Positions 36,842 to 47,500 of a stretch of 64,000 nt of DNA are shown here, in pieces. Under the pieces are notes generated by a model. The model searched no databases. It saw only the letters and a list, made by a program, of their open reading frames with translations, and was not told the DNA's origin. Position 1 is the stretch's first letter. Every line of letters begins with the position of its first letter. Origin of the DNA: Seiridium cupressi (lineage: Eukaryota; Ascomycota; Sordariomycetes; Amphisphaeriales; Sporocadaceae); contig JARVKI010000012.1 of NCBI GenBank assembly GCA_036674765.1, forward strand, positions 496,001-560,000. Direction: 5' to 3'. A program made the translations under genes and the position numbers.

Positions 36842-37566
36842 TTAATCGAACTAGAAGACAGTCAACGGAGTACTCGCGTCAGCTATATCAGGCATCACTC
36901 ACTGGTGTTAAGAATGATTCAGCCACGAATCTTGCTCTTGCGTTTAACTAGACGTATGTTAGAACCCAGTGGGCTCAGCGTTGTGTAATGGGAGCTTACG
37001 AATAGCTTCATTTCCGAGATTTCCTTGTCGACCTCCTCCATGAATTGAATGATGAAGTCTACCAGCTTGTGCTTCAACATCTCCTCGGTGTGGAAGTTGG
37101 TGATGAGGAAGGAGATATCATAGCCCTGCAACCAGTCAGTCAATCAAACCCTCTCCAGGCTAGGGCTTGAAGTAACGTGCCTTGATTGGCTTCCTCCTCA
37201 GAATGAAGAACGCCTCTGCTCTTTGCGTCAGGAAACGGGTGAACTTGTGGACCAGGATGTTCTCAATCTCGTCTGCCTGCTTGATCTTGATGCTTATCCG
37301 TACACTGTTGACGCTCGGCTCAATCAGGACTCTCTCGTTCTCGTTTCGCGCAATGACCAGCGGGTTCAGGAGGACCTCGGGAGAGGTCTGCGCCTCAATT
37401 TCGGGCACATTGTGTCGTTCCGACGTCTGGGAAGCGAAGTTGGACAGGCAGAGGGCGGCCGTGAGACTACTCCGCACGCATTGGAGGTAAGGGCGGAGGG
37501 ATTGCGACTAAGCGAGCATTAGCACGACTCGAATATGGGCTGCGGAGGACGAGGTAAGTCTACCAT
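36842..37566 (-). CDS. arc19: Arp2/3 complex subunit 4 (ARPC4, 20 kDa)
   Basis: Structural subunit of the Arp2/3 actin-nucleating complex. Five coding exons give 169 aa: 37566-37564 (only ATG), 37507-37181, 37125-37000, 36947-36903 and 36850-36842 (TTC GAT TAA). The protein reads [16 protein letters not shown], with [35 protein letters not shown] and [19 protein letters not shown], then [49 protein letters not shown] and FD. The start and end exons are required to obtain the invariant MSQSLRPYL and LTPFD ends. The second intron has a GC donor (AAG followed by GCACGT at 37180); the last intron is 52 nt. If the last intron were retained, translation would continue VSDA and stop. Only 500 bp separate its start from that of ubp6. 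Confidence 0.96.
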
Positions 37567-38066
37567 TTTCGGGGCGGGTGGTCGTCAAGACCTCGAAAGC
37601 GTTGCGTTGTCGTCGATGCGGTCGTGCTTGAGCGGTAGTATAGGCGTGGGGTGAAGCAAGCCACCCGCCCTGCCTCGCTTGCTCAGGGAGCGACGACGTC
37701 GATGGTGGGGCTGGCCTCCAGCATTGCAGGTGCGCCACAAGAATGGCATCTCAATGTGTGGCACAAGCTTAGGCCCGCCCGGCCTCAACGGGGCTGAAAA
37801 TGTCCAGTAATTGCATAAAGCTTGACCCCGAATCACCCCCACCATGGCCGGGCCAATCAAACCCCACTCCGCCACTACATCATTGCTTGGATGCATATGG
37901 AATCTACGGCTAGGCTCTTGTGGCACTCTGAGGTTTACGCACGTCAAGTTTGCCTGCGCTGTGAGGCCAAACTCCGATTCTCTTCTTTCGAGCTCTCCCA
38001 CTACACCTACAACTTTTCTGCTCAGGAACTTGTCTCTACAACAGCAGTGGAGTGATATCAGGCACA
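37567..38066. promoter_or_regulatory. Shared promoter region between ARPC4 and Ubp6 genes
   Basis: The start codons of two divergent housekeeping genes are 500 bp apart, so this interval must serve both. A CCAAT box is present at 37853-37857. Open frames here are antisense shadows or low-complexity and are not called. Confidence 0.65.
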
Positions 38067-39846
38067 ATGGCGTCGATACCGAGTAAGCAAGCACTGCCCA
38101 CCCACTTACCAATCTACTTGTTGCACAGTCTGACCCGCTCTTCTCACATATGGCATTGCTAACAACCACCCAGTCGTAGTCAAGCATTCGGGCAAGAAGT
38201 ACGATGTTGAGGTCGATCCCGAGTCGACTGGCGAGACGTTCAAGTTTCAGCTCTACAGCTTGACCGGCGTAGAGCCCGAGCGGCAGAAGGTGCTGATGAG
38301 GGGTGGACCCCTCAAGGACGATGCCGACATGAGCAATTTCGGTCTGAAGGCCGGCCAAACCATCATGATGATGGGTACACCGGGCGAGGGTGCTGCAACC
38401 TTGGAGCGCCCGAAAGAGGCTGTCAAGTTTGCTGAGGACATGACCGAGGCTGAGCTCGCCCAGCAAGAGGGCGCCACCCCGGCCGGTCTTCAGAACCTGG
38501 GCAACACCTGCTACATGAACTCGACGTTGCAAACCCTGCGAGCAATTCCCGAACTCCAAAACGCCCTTACCAAATACGAACCAGCCCCGGCCAACGCGAT
38601 CACCGGCACGCTCCCTCAGCTGGATCTAACCAGGCAACTTCGCGATCTATGGAAATACATGAGCGAAACACAAGACGCTGTTGTTCCACACGCTTTCCTA
38701 AGCGCTTTGCGTACCGCCTACCCTCAATTTGCCGAGCGTTCGCGGAGCGGCCCCGGTTTCGCTCAACAAGATGCGGAAGAAGCTTGGTCACAGATTATTA
38801 GTCAGATCAGGTCCAAGGTCAAGACTAAGAACGGCGCCGAGGTTTCCGACTCTTCATTCATCGACACGTACATGGCTGGCGAGTTCTCTAGCAAACTTGA
38901 GTGTGACGACCCTGCCGCTAAGGAGGCAGGCGAGGAGCCCGTGGCCACCAAGGAATCCTTCCTGAAGCTCAACTGCCATATTGACAGTTCAACTAACCAT
39001 CTTACGGATGGCATCAGAAATGGCTTGATTGAGAAGATCGAGAAGAAATCGGATGCGTTGGGTAGGGAAGCTACGTACACTAGGTCCTCCAAGATCTCGC
39101 GGTTACCAAAGTACCTAGCGGTACACTTTGTGCGCTTCTTTTGGAAGCGTGAAACCCAAAAGAAGGCCAAGATCATGCGAAAGGTCGTTTTCCCCCACGA
39201 GCTCGATGTCGTCGAGTTCTGTGATGAGCATCTCGCGAAGATGCTCATCCCAGTCCGAGACAAGGTCCGCGAGATTCGCAAGGACGAGGAGGACATCGAA
39301 CGCGCCCGAAAGCGCCGCAAGAAGAACGACGGGCAGGCTGCTCTCGAAGACATCCCTGGCGGCATGGGCGCCAAGCTCGACAAGAAAGATGCCAAACCAG
39401 AAAAGAAGGAGGAAAAGAAAGCTGCTGATGGAGATGTTGAGATGGGTGAAACCTACAAGACAGATGCCGAGATCGATGCTGAAAAGGATGCTGGTCTACT
39501 AGCTGCGAAGAAGGAGCTGCACGATCTCATTCACCCCGACCTGGCCAAGGACGACGGTGCCAATCAGTCTGGTCTTTATGAGTTGCGCGGAGTCGTCACG
39601 CACCAGGGTGCAAGTGCCGATAGTGGTCATTACACAGCATATGTCAAGAAACTAGGCGCCGTTGATGCCAAGACCGGAAAGAAGAAGGAAGAAGACGGCA
39701 ACTGGTGGTGGTTCAACGACGACAAGGTCAGCGAGGTCACCCCTGACAAGATCGAGGCTCTTGCGGGTGGCGGCGAGTCCCACTCGGCTCTGATTCTCCT
39801 GTACAAGGCCATACCACTCCCTTCGGCTGAAGGTATTGTCGAGTAA
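38067..39846 (+). CDS. ubp6: Ubiquitin carboxyl-terminal hydrolase 6 (Ubp6/USP14)
   Basis: Proteasome-associated deubiquitinase that removes ubiquitin from substrates bound at the 19S particle. A 16-nt coding first exon (38067-38082, MASIP + 1 nt) joins 38174-39846 to give 562 aa. Residues 5-75 are a ubiquitin-like domain (IVVKHSGKKYDVEVD, then LMRGGPLKDDADMSNFGLK). The USP domain follows. The Cys box GLQNLGNTCYMNSTLQTL puts the nucleophile at Cys118, the QQDAEEAW block comes next, and the His box GVVTHQGASADSGHYTAYV has the general base at His491. NWWWFNDDKVSEV follows near residue 515. A Lys/Glu-rich insert (about 370-450) is common in fungal copies. Length and all key residues look normal. 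It is head-to-head with ARPC4. Confidence 0.96.
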
Positions 39847-40720
39847 GGTTAAAGGACTTGACAATAACGCGCATGTTTCTGGCGTTAGATGTTTGAGGAA
39901 AATGGCATGGGGATGGCACATACAGGTAGATATGCATATTACGAAGAGCTAGCGAGGTCAAAGAGATAGAACATGTGCCCGCTGTTCGTGTTATGCATCT
40001 AATGTGCAAGTTGAAAGCCAAGCACTAGTCTAGAGGCAGTTCATGGGGCATTATTTTCAGACAACCAATTCAGGATGCTTCTCCAGCACGGCCTATTTAC
40101 CTACAATTTCCCATTACTCCAATATGATCATCATTTATAGTATTAACAACACGTCTTCATGCAGGAGCTTCGGCATCCGAAGCAGAGTGAAGCAGCGCGA
40201 GGAGGTACTGTAAGCATTAGCATCTTCGGCAGAAACATGATCTACCACGTTTTATCCAAGCAATGATCATCAATTCCCGCTAGCTGTTCTTGTATCATCA
40301 AAGGCTAGATAGACCCTTGTGGACTTCAAAATTCGGTGGACCACGATCCGCCGTGGAGTTCCGTGGAGTTGCCTCAGTATAGTGTACCGACAGATACTGT
40401 ATCCACCTGGCTTACAAACAACACCCAATGGATTCAGTCCAATGCACTCGGAAACTCACTAATCTGACTGTTGATCTTATTCATCACGCAGTCAATGCGG
40501 GGAATCGTGTCTTAGGTTGAAGGTTGTCGTTGATATGGCATCAGGGTTAGCGGATGGTATGCGAACGACTGATAGCATAACTACTAGTTAGTTGACTCCC
40601 TCCCTCTCTTATTCTGCCATCAAACGACTAGCTCAAGTAGAATACCTGCCAAGGGCTAGGACTACATCTTCCATCACAAAGTACCAAATTTTCCGAAGCT
40701 ACCAAATAGAATCACCAAAA
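39847..40720. other. Intergenic; no gene seen
   Basis: It holds the 3' side of ubp6 and the presumed promoter of the next gene. A short direct repeat (CCGTGGAGTT twice, 40352-40372) is visible. No ORF with motifs is present. Confidence 0.55.
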
Positions 40721-41234
40721 ATGTCTCCCTCACGCCGAGCCCTTCTGAAAACGACAGAAGCTTTCATCTCCCTCTTCACACAGCCTTTCTCGGACTCTGC
40801 GGCCTTTGCTCTCCGAGCGCCCGACTGCAAGCACTACCTCGGACCAAGCATCCCGAACCGAACCTCCACCAGCAACAAGGACTCCGTCATGTCCTGGTCC
40901 GCCCTGCAGTGGGCGTTCCGGAACTACAAGTTCACGCTCATCGACGGCCGCGAGCCCATCATCGACACGGAGGCGCGCAAGAGCGTGTTCTGGGTAAGGG
41001 GCACAGCGAACACGGTCGACGGGCCATACGAGCACGATATCGTCTTCATGTTGACGATGGATGAGGAAGGAGACAGACAAGATCCAGGAGATCGTCGAGG
41101 TGTGCGACAGCGCCTATGTGGCGGGCTGGATGGAGAAGTTTGGGGACGATGAGTTTAGGAGGCGGAGCCTGGACTGGCAGATTAAGGAGGATGTGAGAGT
41201 GAGCCTCGTTGGCGAGGCGGGTAGTTTGGTTTGA
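40721..41234 (+). pseudogene. SnoaL/NTF2-like protein gene with a 4-bp frameshift
   Basis: From ATG 40721 the frame encodes a SnoaL-like fold: RRALLKTTEAFISLF, then APDCKHYLGPSIPNR, SWSALQWAFRNYKFTLIDG and GPYEHDIVFMLTMDEEG. It then changes to Arg-rich nonsense and stops at 41150. Near 41071-41079 the bases GACAGACA form a tandem duplication of GACA. Past this point a different frame reads KIQEIVEVCDSAYVAGWMEK, which is the normal end of such proteins, and runs to a stop at 41232-41234. One GACA copy therefore breaks an otherwise smooth coding sequence. It could be a real null allele or a sequencing/assembly error. SnoaL-like fungal proteins are diverse, and substrate and role cannot be predicted. 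Confidence 0.75.
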
Positions 41235-41613
41235 TTGATTAACCAGTTCAAAGTTGCCCGTAATATCAGTATCATATACCTAGTATACATCATCCTTATA
41301 TATGGACGCTGATGGTCGCCATGGCCTCTCAGCTCTCATACAATAGCCATCCGCGCGGGAGAGCCGTGCTTATCCGATCTGTCCAGAGACCCCACACCAT
41401 AGGCATGATACAGGCTTTCTTGTAGTCGTGGGGCGTATCATCGGAATAGACACCCTGAATCGTGCTGTCGCTTTCGACGGTGTACATAGACCCTCTACGT
41501 AGAGGCAGAGTCGACTAATGCATTGCCTGGCCCAAGCGGCCGCCCTCTTCGTTGCCATGGTATGCGAAGGCCTCGATGGTGGTTCAAATTCGTGTTGAGG
41601 TCTTCATATCATC
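41235..41613. other. Intergenic with a short minus-strand fragment
   Basis: A 52-codon minus-strand frame at 41329-41487 reads MYTVESDSTIQGVYSDDT followed by CIMPMVWGLWTDR. Its composition looks protein-like, so it may be a gene remnant or a last exon, but the upstream frame is closed by a stop and no partner exon was found. Otherwise nothing is seen. Confidence 0.35.
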
Positions 41614-42086
41614 TCATTTTGAACCCGTCGGCTGCGCTTGTTTCGCTTCTGCCTTCGCTTTCTCCTCGGCCTCTGTGGCCTTCATCCGGGCATGCAAATT
41701 TTGCAGCTTCCGCTCAAGGGGTATCCTCGAGTTCATCAAGATAGTTCTCCGCGTCTCAAGATCCCTGATCCGGTCTTCGGGGGTCGATTCAATGATTTGT
41801 TGCTTCTCCTATAAACACATCGCATTAGCACCGAAAACGAAAACTTTGCGCCTTCTCAGGGCCAGATGTGTTCTCCACGTACAGCTTTAAACTCGTGTTG
41901 CGTCTTCAGCCCGGCGCCATATATCGCCCCTACGATAGTGACTGCGGCAAAGGCTGTCGTCCATATGATACGCTTGACGTTCGGTGCGGATTTGACGGGA
42001 GCGGCGGGCGTGGGCGTGGGCGTGGGGCGGCCTTGGGGAGCACCCCTTACCCTCGGCCCGCGCGGTCCTCGCGGCTGTGTTGCCAT
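41614..42086 (-). CDS. Small single-pass membrane protein with coiled-coil tail, fungal, unknown function
   Basis: Two exons (42086-41883, 41808-41614) join in phase 0 (GTACGT donor, TATAG acceptor) to 132 aa. The N-terminus is Arg/Pro/Gly-rich, with a PTPTPTP run encoded by a GGGCGT repeat at 42008-42027. A hydrophobic segment, WTTAFAAVTIVGAIYGAGL (about residues 42-60), follows, then a charged helix, EKQQIIESTPEDRIRDLETR, continuing in heptad-like pattern and ending AEAKQAQPTGSK. The layout resembles small mitochondrial or ER membrane proteins seen across ascomycetes. The start codon is only 34 bp from the stop of the gene upstream on the same strand. Function is unknown. Confidence 0.8.
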
Positions 42087-42120
42087 TTTTCTCTTTCTGC
42101 AGATGGGGGAGGGATCTGCC

Positions 42121-42552
42121 TCAGTCCCAGTAGTCTCTCCAGAATGTTTCGCTCTCGCGTCGCGTATTCGCGGGCCTCCTCTTGCGCGCTACCTCATCAC
42201 AGCTGCTAAAGGTACTGCGGCTGCTGCTTCGGCTGTGCGTGCGCGACGTCCTGCTATCCAACGAGTCGGCACGACTGATCGCTCTAGATCGATATCGTAA
42301 CCCGGATACCGGGATAGCCGCCAATTGGCTTTCGTGTACGCTCTGGCTGGTTGCGAGAGCAGGCGTGGAGGGCCGGGAGGTATCTGGAGTGGAGGACGAG
42401 CTATCTGGCAGTTCCTGAAGCTCAACGTCGATGAATTCGTCGGTGCCAAAGCTGGCGGAATTGGTTCCGGGTCTAGCGAGGCGGGTCGCGCTGGGGAGCG
42501 ATAGCGCTCTTATTAAGCGGCGTGCAGTATCCAGTGGAGGCATTATTATCAT
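42121..42552 (-). CDS. Ser/Arg-rich small fungal protein ending in FWRDYWD, unknown function
   Basis: A single exon. The likely start is ATG 42552 or 42543 (MPPLDTARRLIRALSLPS). The frame is open to 42714, but that part is unlike the rest. The protein is about 140 aa. The middle is acidic and Ser-rich (FIDVELQELPDSSSSTPDTS), followed by an Arg/Ser-rich segment (RSRAISRADSLDSRTSRTHS) and a compact aromatic C-terminus, ESETFWRDYWD. The aromatic tail is the most gene-like part and recalls short fungal proteins with conserved C-terminal motifs. No targeting signal is evident beyond the basic N-terminus. Confidence is moderate because there is no intron to test the frame. Confidence 0.6.
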   Translation of the reverse strand: MIIMPPLDTARRLIRALSLPSATRLARPGTNSASFGTDEFIDVELQELPDSSSSTPDTSRPSTPALATSQSVHESQLAAIPVSGLRYRSRAISRADSLDSRTSRTHSRSSSRSTFSSCDEVARKRRPANTRRESETFWRDYWD

Positions 42553-43107
42553 CGCTGACGTAGGGACTCGGGTTCGCTGTGCGTGCTTTTTTCTTGCGAT
42601 GCTGGATTCCTGGTGGAAATACGCTTGAACTGGTTTTACGTTCACACATGCTTCTTGCATCAATATTTTATCTGGTTGACCTCTTGGGCCTTTCTTACAG
42701 ATTCTGTGGTTCACTGGGTCCTTTTTGAGGCAGGTTCTGAAACGCCCTTTCGCGCAAGAGTTTCGTGTGAGCCACCAAAGGAGGGGTGTCCCGAGCTAGG
42801 CCGCCGCAGCTCCCGTCGTGTAAGTCAATTCCGCCTACAATAAGTAAATACTTGGCACGACTGACTCAATCGCACTTTGAGATTGTTGTAATACTTGCCT
42901 TGCCTACAAGCGCGATCTCGATTTTACGGGAAGTTGCTATTTTTGATTTAACATCTCGTATGTGCCACTCGTTTGTACGGCCTCCAAAGGCTTGGGTGTT
43001 GACTGACAGATCAGGTTTGCCGAGGCCATAAACGCAGGGGTCTCATACGCGCTGGGCTTCAGTGTCTCAAGTTGCTCTGCGACTCCTTCAGACGAAACAA
43101 ACCCATC
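42553..43107. other. Divergent intergenic region
   Basis: Shared 5' region between the Ser/Arg-rich gene and the Shb17-type gene. No ORF with motifs is seen. The frame preceding 43108 is open but unlike the family. Confidence 0.55.
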
Positions 43108-43379
43108 ATGACCACCCCAAGAGTGTTTATCGTCCGCCATGGCGAAACCGAGTGGTCGCTTGATGGCAGGCACACCGGTTCAACTGATATTCCTCTAACT
43201 GCCAATGGTGAGAAGAGAGTTCGAGCCACAGGCAAAGCGCTCGTGGGCGACGATCGGCTGATCGTCCCAAAGCAGCTGGCACATATGTAAGTACTAATTT
43301 CGGTTTGATAACAACACAAAGCCCTTTCAAGTCTTCTGATGACATATCCTCGACGGCATAATCCTCGTCAGCGATGAAG

Positions 43380-43446
<67 letters not shown>

Positions 43447-44588
43447 NNNNNNNNNNGGGCTAATGTCCCAAATCATGTTGCAAATTTTTAATTACTATTT
43501 TTGGTTTTATTAAAAAAAAAACCCCTTTAAATTTTTTTTTTGAACTTTCCTCGACGGCATTATCCCAGTACTCGTTTTATAATCCCCCCCCCCCCCCCCC
43601 CCAATATCTGTGCAAAGCAACGACGAAGTAAGAACTTCGGCCAACTAGGTATCTTTCTATGATCTGCGAGTTTCATGTCGCGAAATGCGGTCCTAAAACT
43701 CCGCATAGGGGTGCGTTCGCGGAGACGCAGACATCAGATGAAGTGATCTCATCTATCTGATCTCGCATTGGCCCGTCTTGTGAATGGATCAGTATGGGCT
43801 TACTCTTTTCACATAGATACGTATCGCCACGCAAAAGAGCCCAGCGCACATTTGAGCTGCTAAACCTCGGTATCAAGGACCCACTGCCATGGAAGGAACA
43901 CGGCAACAAACCTGAAGATGTTTGTGCGGGTGACTGTGACGCCCGAGTGGAGATCACGCAAGATATTCGCGAGTGGGAATGTGAGTAACTCTCCTCTTCT
44001 CAGTTGCTATAAAGTGCATTCCTGTTCCAGCTGGGTACTGATTTTCTAATGTTCAGATGGTGATTATGAGGGTATTACAAGTGCTACCATCAGAGACCAG
44101 CGAGAAGCGCAGGGACTGAACCGTGATTGGGATATCTGGCGTGATGGATGCGTCGGTGGCGAGTAAGTGTAGAATTCTCGATATACGCTGCTAGCTACCT
44201 GTCTATATGCTAATACCTGGTTTGCAGAAGCCCTGCCGAGGTAACTGAGAGAGTAGACAGACTAATCAAGGACATTCGCGAACGCTGGCAAGCACCTGTC
44301 ATAGGCAAGCCGAAGGGCGAGACACCACATAGCGACGTCTTGGTGGTTGCTCATGGTCATATTCTCAGAGCCTTTGCCATGCGATGGGTCGGCAAGACCC
44401 TTCCGGATGGTCCGGCGTTCTTGTTAGAAGCAGGTGGTGTCGGAACTTTGAGGTAAGCCCCTCCCTTCACATCAAACCCAGAAGTGCCAATAGTGTAGAG
44501 AGAAGACTCACTGGGTGGCCATAGCTATGAACATCATAATATCGAAGAGCCGGCAATCTTGCTTGGAGGAGCTTTCGTCGTCACCTGA
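43108..44588 (+). CDS. shb17: Sedoheptulose-1,7-bisphosphatase of the phosphoglycerate-mutase superfamily (Shb17-like)
   Basis: Five exons (43108-43286, 43817-43980, 44057-44162, 44228-44452, 44525-44588) join in phase to 245 aa. The phosphoenzyme motif RHGETEWS places the nucleophile at His11, followed by GRHTGSTDIPLT. YVSPRKRAQRTFELL and EWEYGDYEG come next, the latter completed across intron 2. The second catalytic His is in VVAHGHILRAFAMRW (His192). The C-terminus is YEHHNIEEPAILL. The GRHTGSTDIPLT, SPRKRAQRT and EYGDYEG motifs fit the Shb17 branch, which feeds riboneogenesis in the cytosol by making sedoheptulose-7-phosphate. A general histidine phosphatase is the alternative. Intron 1 is 530 nt because it contains an assembly gap and its homopolymers. 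Coding exons are intact. Confidence 0.9.
43381..43602. other. Assembly gap with homopolymer runs and a garbled near-duplicate
   Basis: A run of 66 G (43381-43446) meets ten N (43447-43456). After it, the sequence around 43505-43580 repeats the pre-gap segment around 43310-43365 in corrupted form: TCCTCGACGGCAT occurs in both, preceded by CCTTT-like words, with inflated A and T runs. It ends in 19 C (43584-43602). This looks like two low-quality reads of one locus joined at a gap. It lies inside intron 1 of the Shb17-like gene. Confidence 0.9.
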
Positions 44589-47500
44589 GTTATAAGCACG
44601 AGGCAGTAGAGATTGAGAAGAGAGCGATCGATGATCAAGGCATATGAAGCTCCCAAGAGGGCATTAGAAGCACTAGTGAACGCCATGAACTCGGCAATCT
44701 TCGATATAGTATCTGCGAGACAGCAGACATTTACATCCCGGACTTCTGATTAATAGTATAAACCAACCAAGACCGTATAACTGCATTATGTTGGACATTT
44801 CTCTCTCCACTTTCCGGATCGCGATATTCTACGACACCTTTCCTGTGTACACTGTGCCCGCCTTGGGCAAGGACTTGTTCTTGCATGGGTTGAGGATGAG
44901 CTGATGGAAGAGTACTGCATGTAATGTATCTATGAAATGCAATGATAAGAACCCTGCGCTGCAATTGCTAGACGGGCGATCTGCTGTACTAACTAGATAT
45001 TGAGCTTGACCAAGTGTTACAAACCCATCAGTATTCAAAAATCAGGCAAAGGGTTGGCCGCCGAGCTCTCTTCGGAGCCGGACAAGAGACAATCCTTGTC
45101 GGCATCGAGGAAACTTCAGTCTGCGAGACCAGATTTAGTGAATTTCGGGTGCGAATTACGATAACCAGTGCTAATTCCCATCTTCTTTTGTTGAAGCCGG
45201 CTGTTCGAGTATAGGTCAGTCATGTGGGCCACTGTGGGCAATCTGTTAGTCACGGCGAGCTGATTGGCCGTGCCAAGTGGATCAACGTCTCGTTATACCT
45301 AGACAGGGCACGGGCTACGCATCTTATACTCCCGAGTCTCGTGGCCCTGAAAGATGTCTCACTTGTGTGGTATCGGCCGGCGAGGCGTGTAGGTGGCCGT
45401 GGAGTATTTCTCGGCTAGCGCGGTCGCGCCCTAGAGTCGTCAGCAACACCCATAGCAATAGGGTGAGCTTGATCGAATTGCTTTTGTACACGCTTCCACT
45501 GGTGGCTCGGCATTAGGCTGTGGTTCCAAACGACTGAGTTCGGTGGTTGGAGACAAATGTCTGCTTGCGGCGTGTCGAGGGACCTCCGGAAGCGACGGAC
45601 GATATTGGGGTGACGTTGACTTCGCCAAACGAGTTTACCCGCTCGACCAAGCTCTCGTGATGTGGACAGCAAGTGCGGCCACATAGATTAGTAAAGCTCT
45701 CCCGAGCGTGTACAGATCTAAAACCGAATCCCGAAGCTGACCGCATGACGACCTAAATGTGCTCCCAGCCGGGGTATTGTGGAGCGCGTTTGGGAGTATA
45801 ATGCATGTATGACAATGGAGCATCTGTCTATTCTTTCAAGAGACCGAAGGCACTGGAACTGCCAAGCCCCAACGGAGTCTTCGGAGCGGAACCCAGCAGG
45901 CCATGGATGATGTTGTGATGGTGGTGTAATCGCCAATGTGTAAGATCCGAAGTCATGTCTTAGGAGGATCTCTCTGCTTTAGCGAAGATCCTATACCTGC
46001 TTTGACGTTACGAGAAGAGAGGCAGCCATGAAGAGAAAGAACGGAATACCTTGTCCGAGCAGAGGACATGTGGGCAGTGTATGGGCCAGTCGGTTACATG
46101 CATGCGACCGCGAAGGATTGCCTTGCATCCCGGCTCTTCCTGCATCGCTGGAATTCGATAAAGCCGCGCAAAACAATAGTCTATGCCTTGTACTCTTCGA
46201 AGGAGTCGGTCCCGAATCAATGGATACGCCTCCAAAGGCCGTTCTGGCCGGTGGTCGATCGTCGAGGGTTGTACCCCTGCGTAAGCCGATTTGATTGATC
46301 CTAAGGACATAAGCTCCTGCTATATTGTAGAGGCACACGGGGAAGGATCGGCTTGATTGTCCAGCGCGGGTTGTAGAAGGCTGAATCAGTCACACACCCC
46401 TCCCCCCAGTATAAACTACTTTCAGGTCCATTTGACTAGATGAACCGATTTTCATCAACATTCAGTAGAGAGTTGACCCCCGGATCTGTTGCGTTCCTGC
46501 TGTACTCTGTGTTGAAGATAACGGTCCATACCAACATGAGAGCTATGTTGTGATATACCAGTCAATGGTGGTTTCTTCGTAAGATATAGATGGCGCAACT
46601 AGCTATCGTATAGGAGCCACTGAAGATGCATGACACAAGCTGCAGATTTCCCATATATTTGTCGATGATTCCAATATCTTTCGGTACATCTTGAGTCGTG
46701 TTCAGATGGTGTGACGTTCGTGGCCTGGATCGAATTATGATTCTAGACATAAGCCGGGTACCTGATCACCGATATTAGCTAACCTGACGGACCTCTAACC
46801 TTCAATGTGCTTCAAAATCACCTTTCACAAGATCCAGGGATATTCTGGTGTATGTACGGCAGGAACTACGCCCGTCTAGCCGAGTGAATGTTCGTTGTAG
46901 AAGATGTCCTTTCCCGTGGGGTACTATGTGTTGCTGCCTCACAAGGTCGGGAAGTCTCTTGTACTTTATGCAGACAATGATAGCAGTCATGTTGCTAGGG
47001 ATTGATTGGTTCGGGGAAATCGAAGGGCGATAACGGAGGATTCAAGTGATCTGATCACCGACTGTTTCGGATCCATTTTCATATCACAGTAGTTGTCATC
47101 AAGAGCAGCGTTACCCCTCTTCTGGGATTCGTACCAAGAGGGAACAGTCTCCAAATGATGGCACATCCATGCCTAGGAAAGCTTGACGGGGACCGACTCG
47201 GCCGAAATCAGAGGGATAGTTCGTACACGCGGAATTGCTAGACCGTGTGACTCTCGCGGATCTTCTGGGTTGGATTACTGGATGCTAGATATGTTTTTGT
47301 AGTTGCTCTGCGAGAGGTGGCTTTAGCCCTGGGAGCGTACGTGGCCGCAGGCTCTTTGGGAATCTCTCCGTATTCAAAAGAGATAAGAGGATCACGCTTA
47401 CTGCATGGATGGGATATGCGAGTGAGCATTTTCAAGCAACGTCTTCTTTTGGTTCATATGACCCAGATCAGGGTGAAAATTTGATTCGCATGGCTCGTCG

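Noticed and set aside
37585..38559. 324-codon minus-strand frame across the ARPC4/ubp6 promoter
   Set aside because: Much of it is antisense to the ubp6 ubiquitin-like domain and the rest is promoter. It has no motifs and looks like a shadow frame.
43381..43446. G66 tract as a biological G-quadruplex element
   Set aside because: It abuts an N gap and is followed by a corrupted duplicate, so an assembly artefact is more likely.
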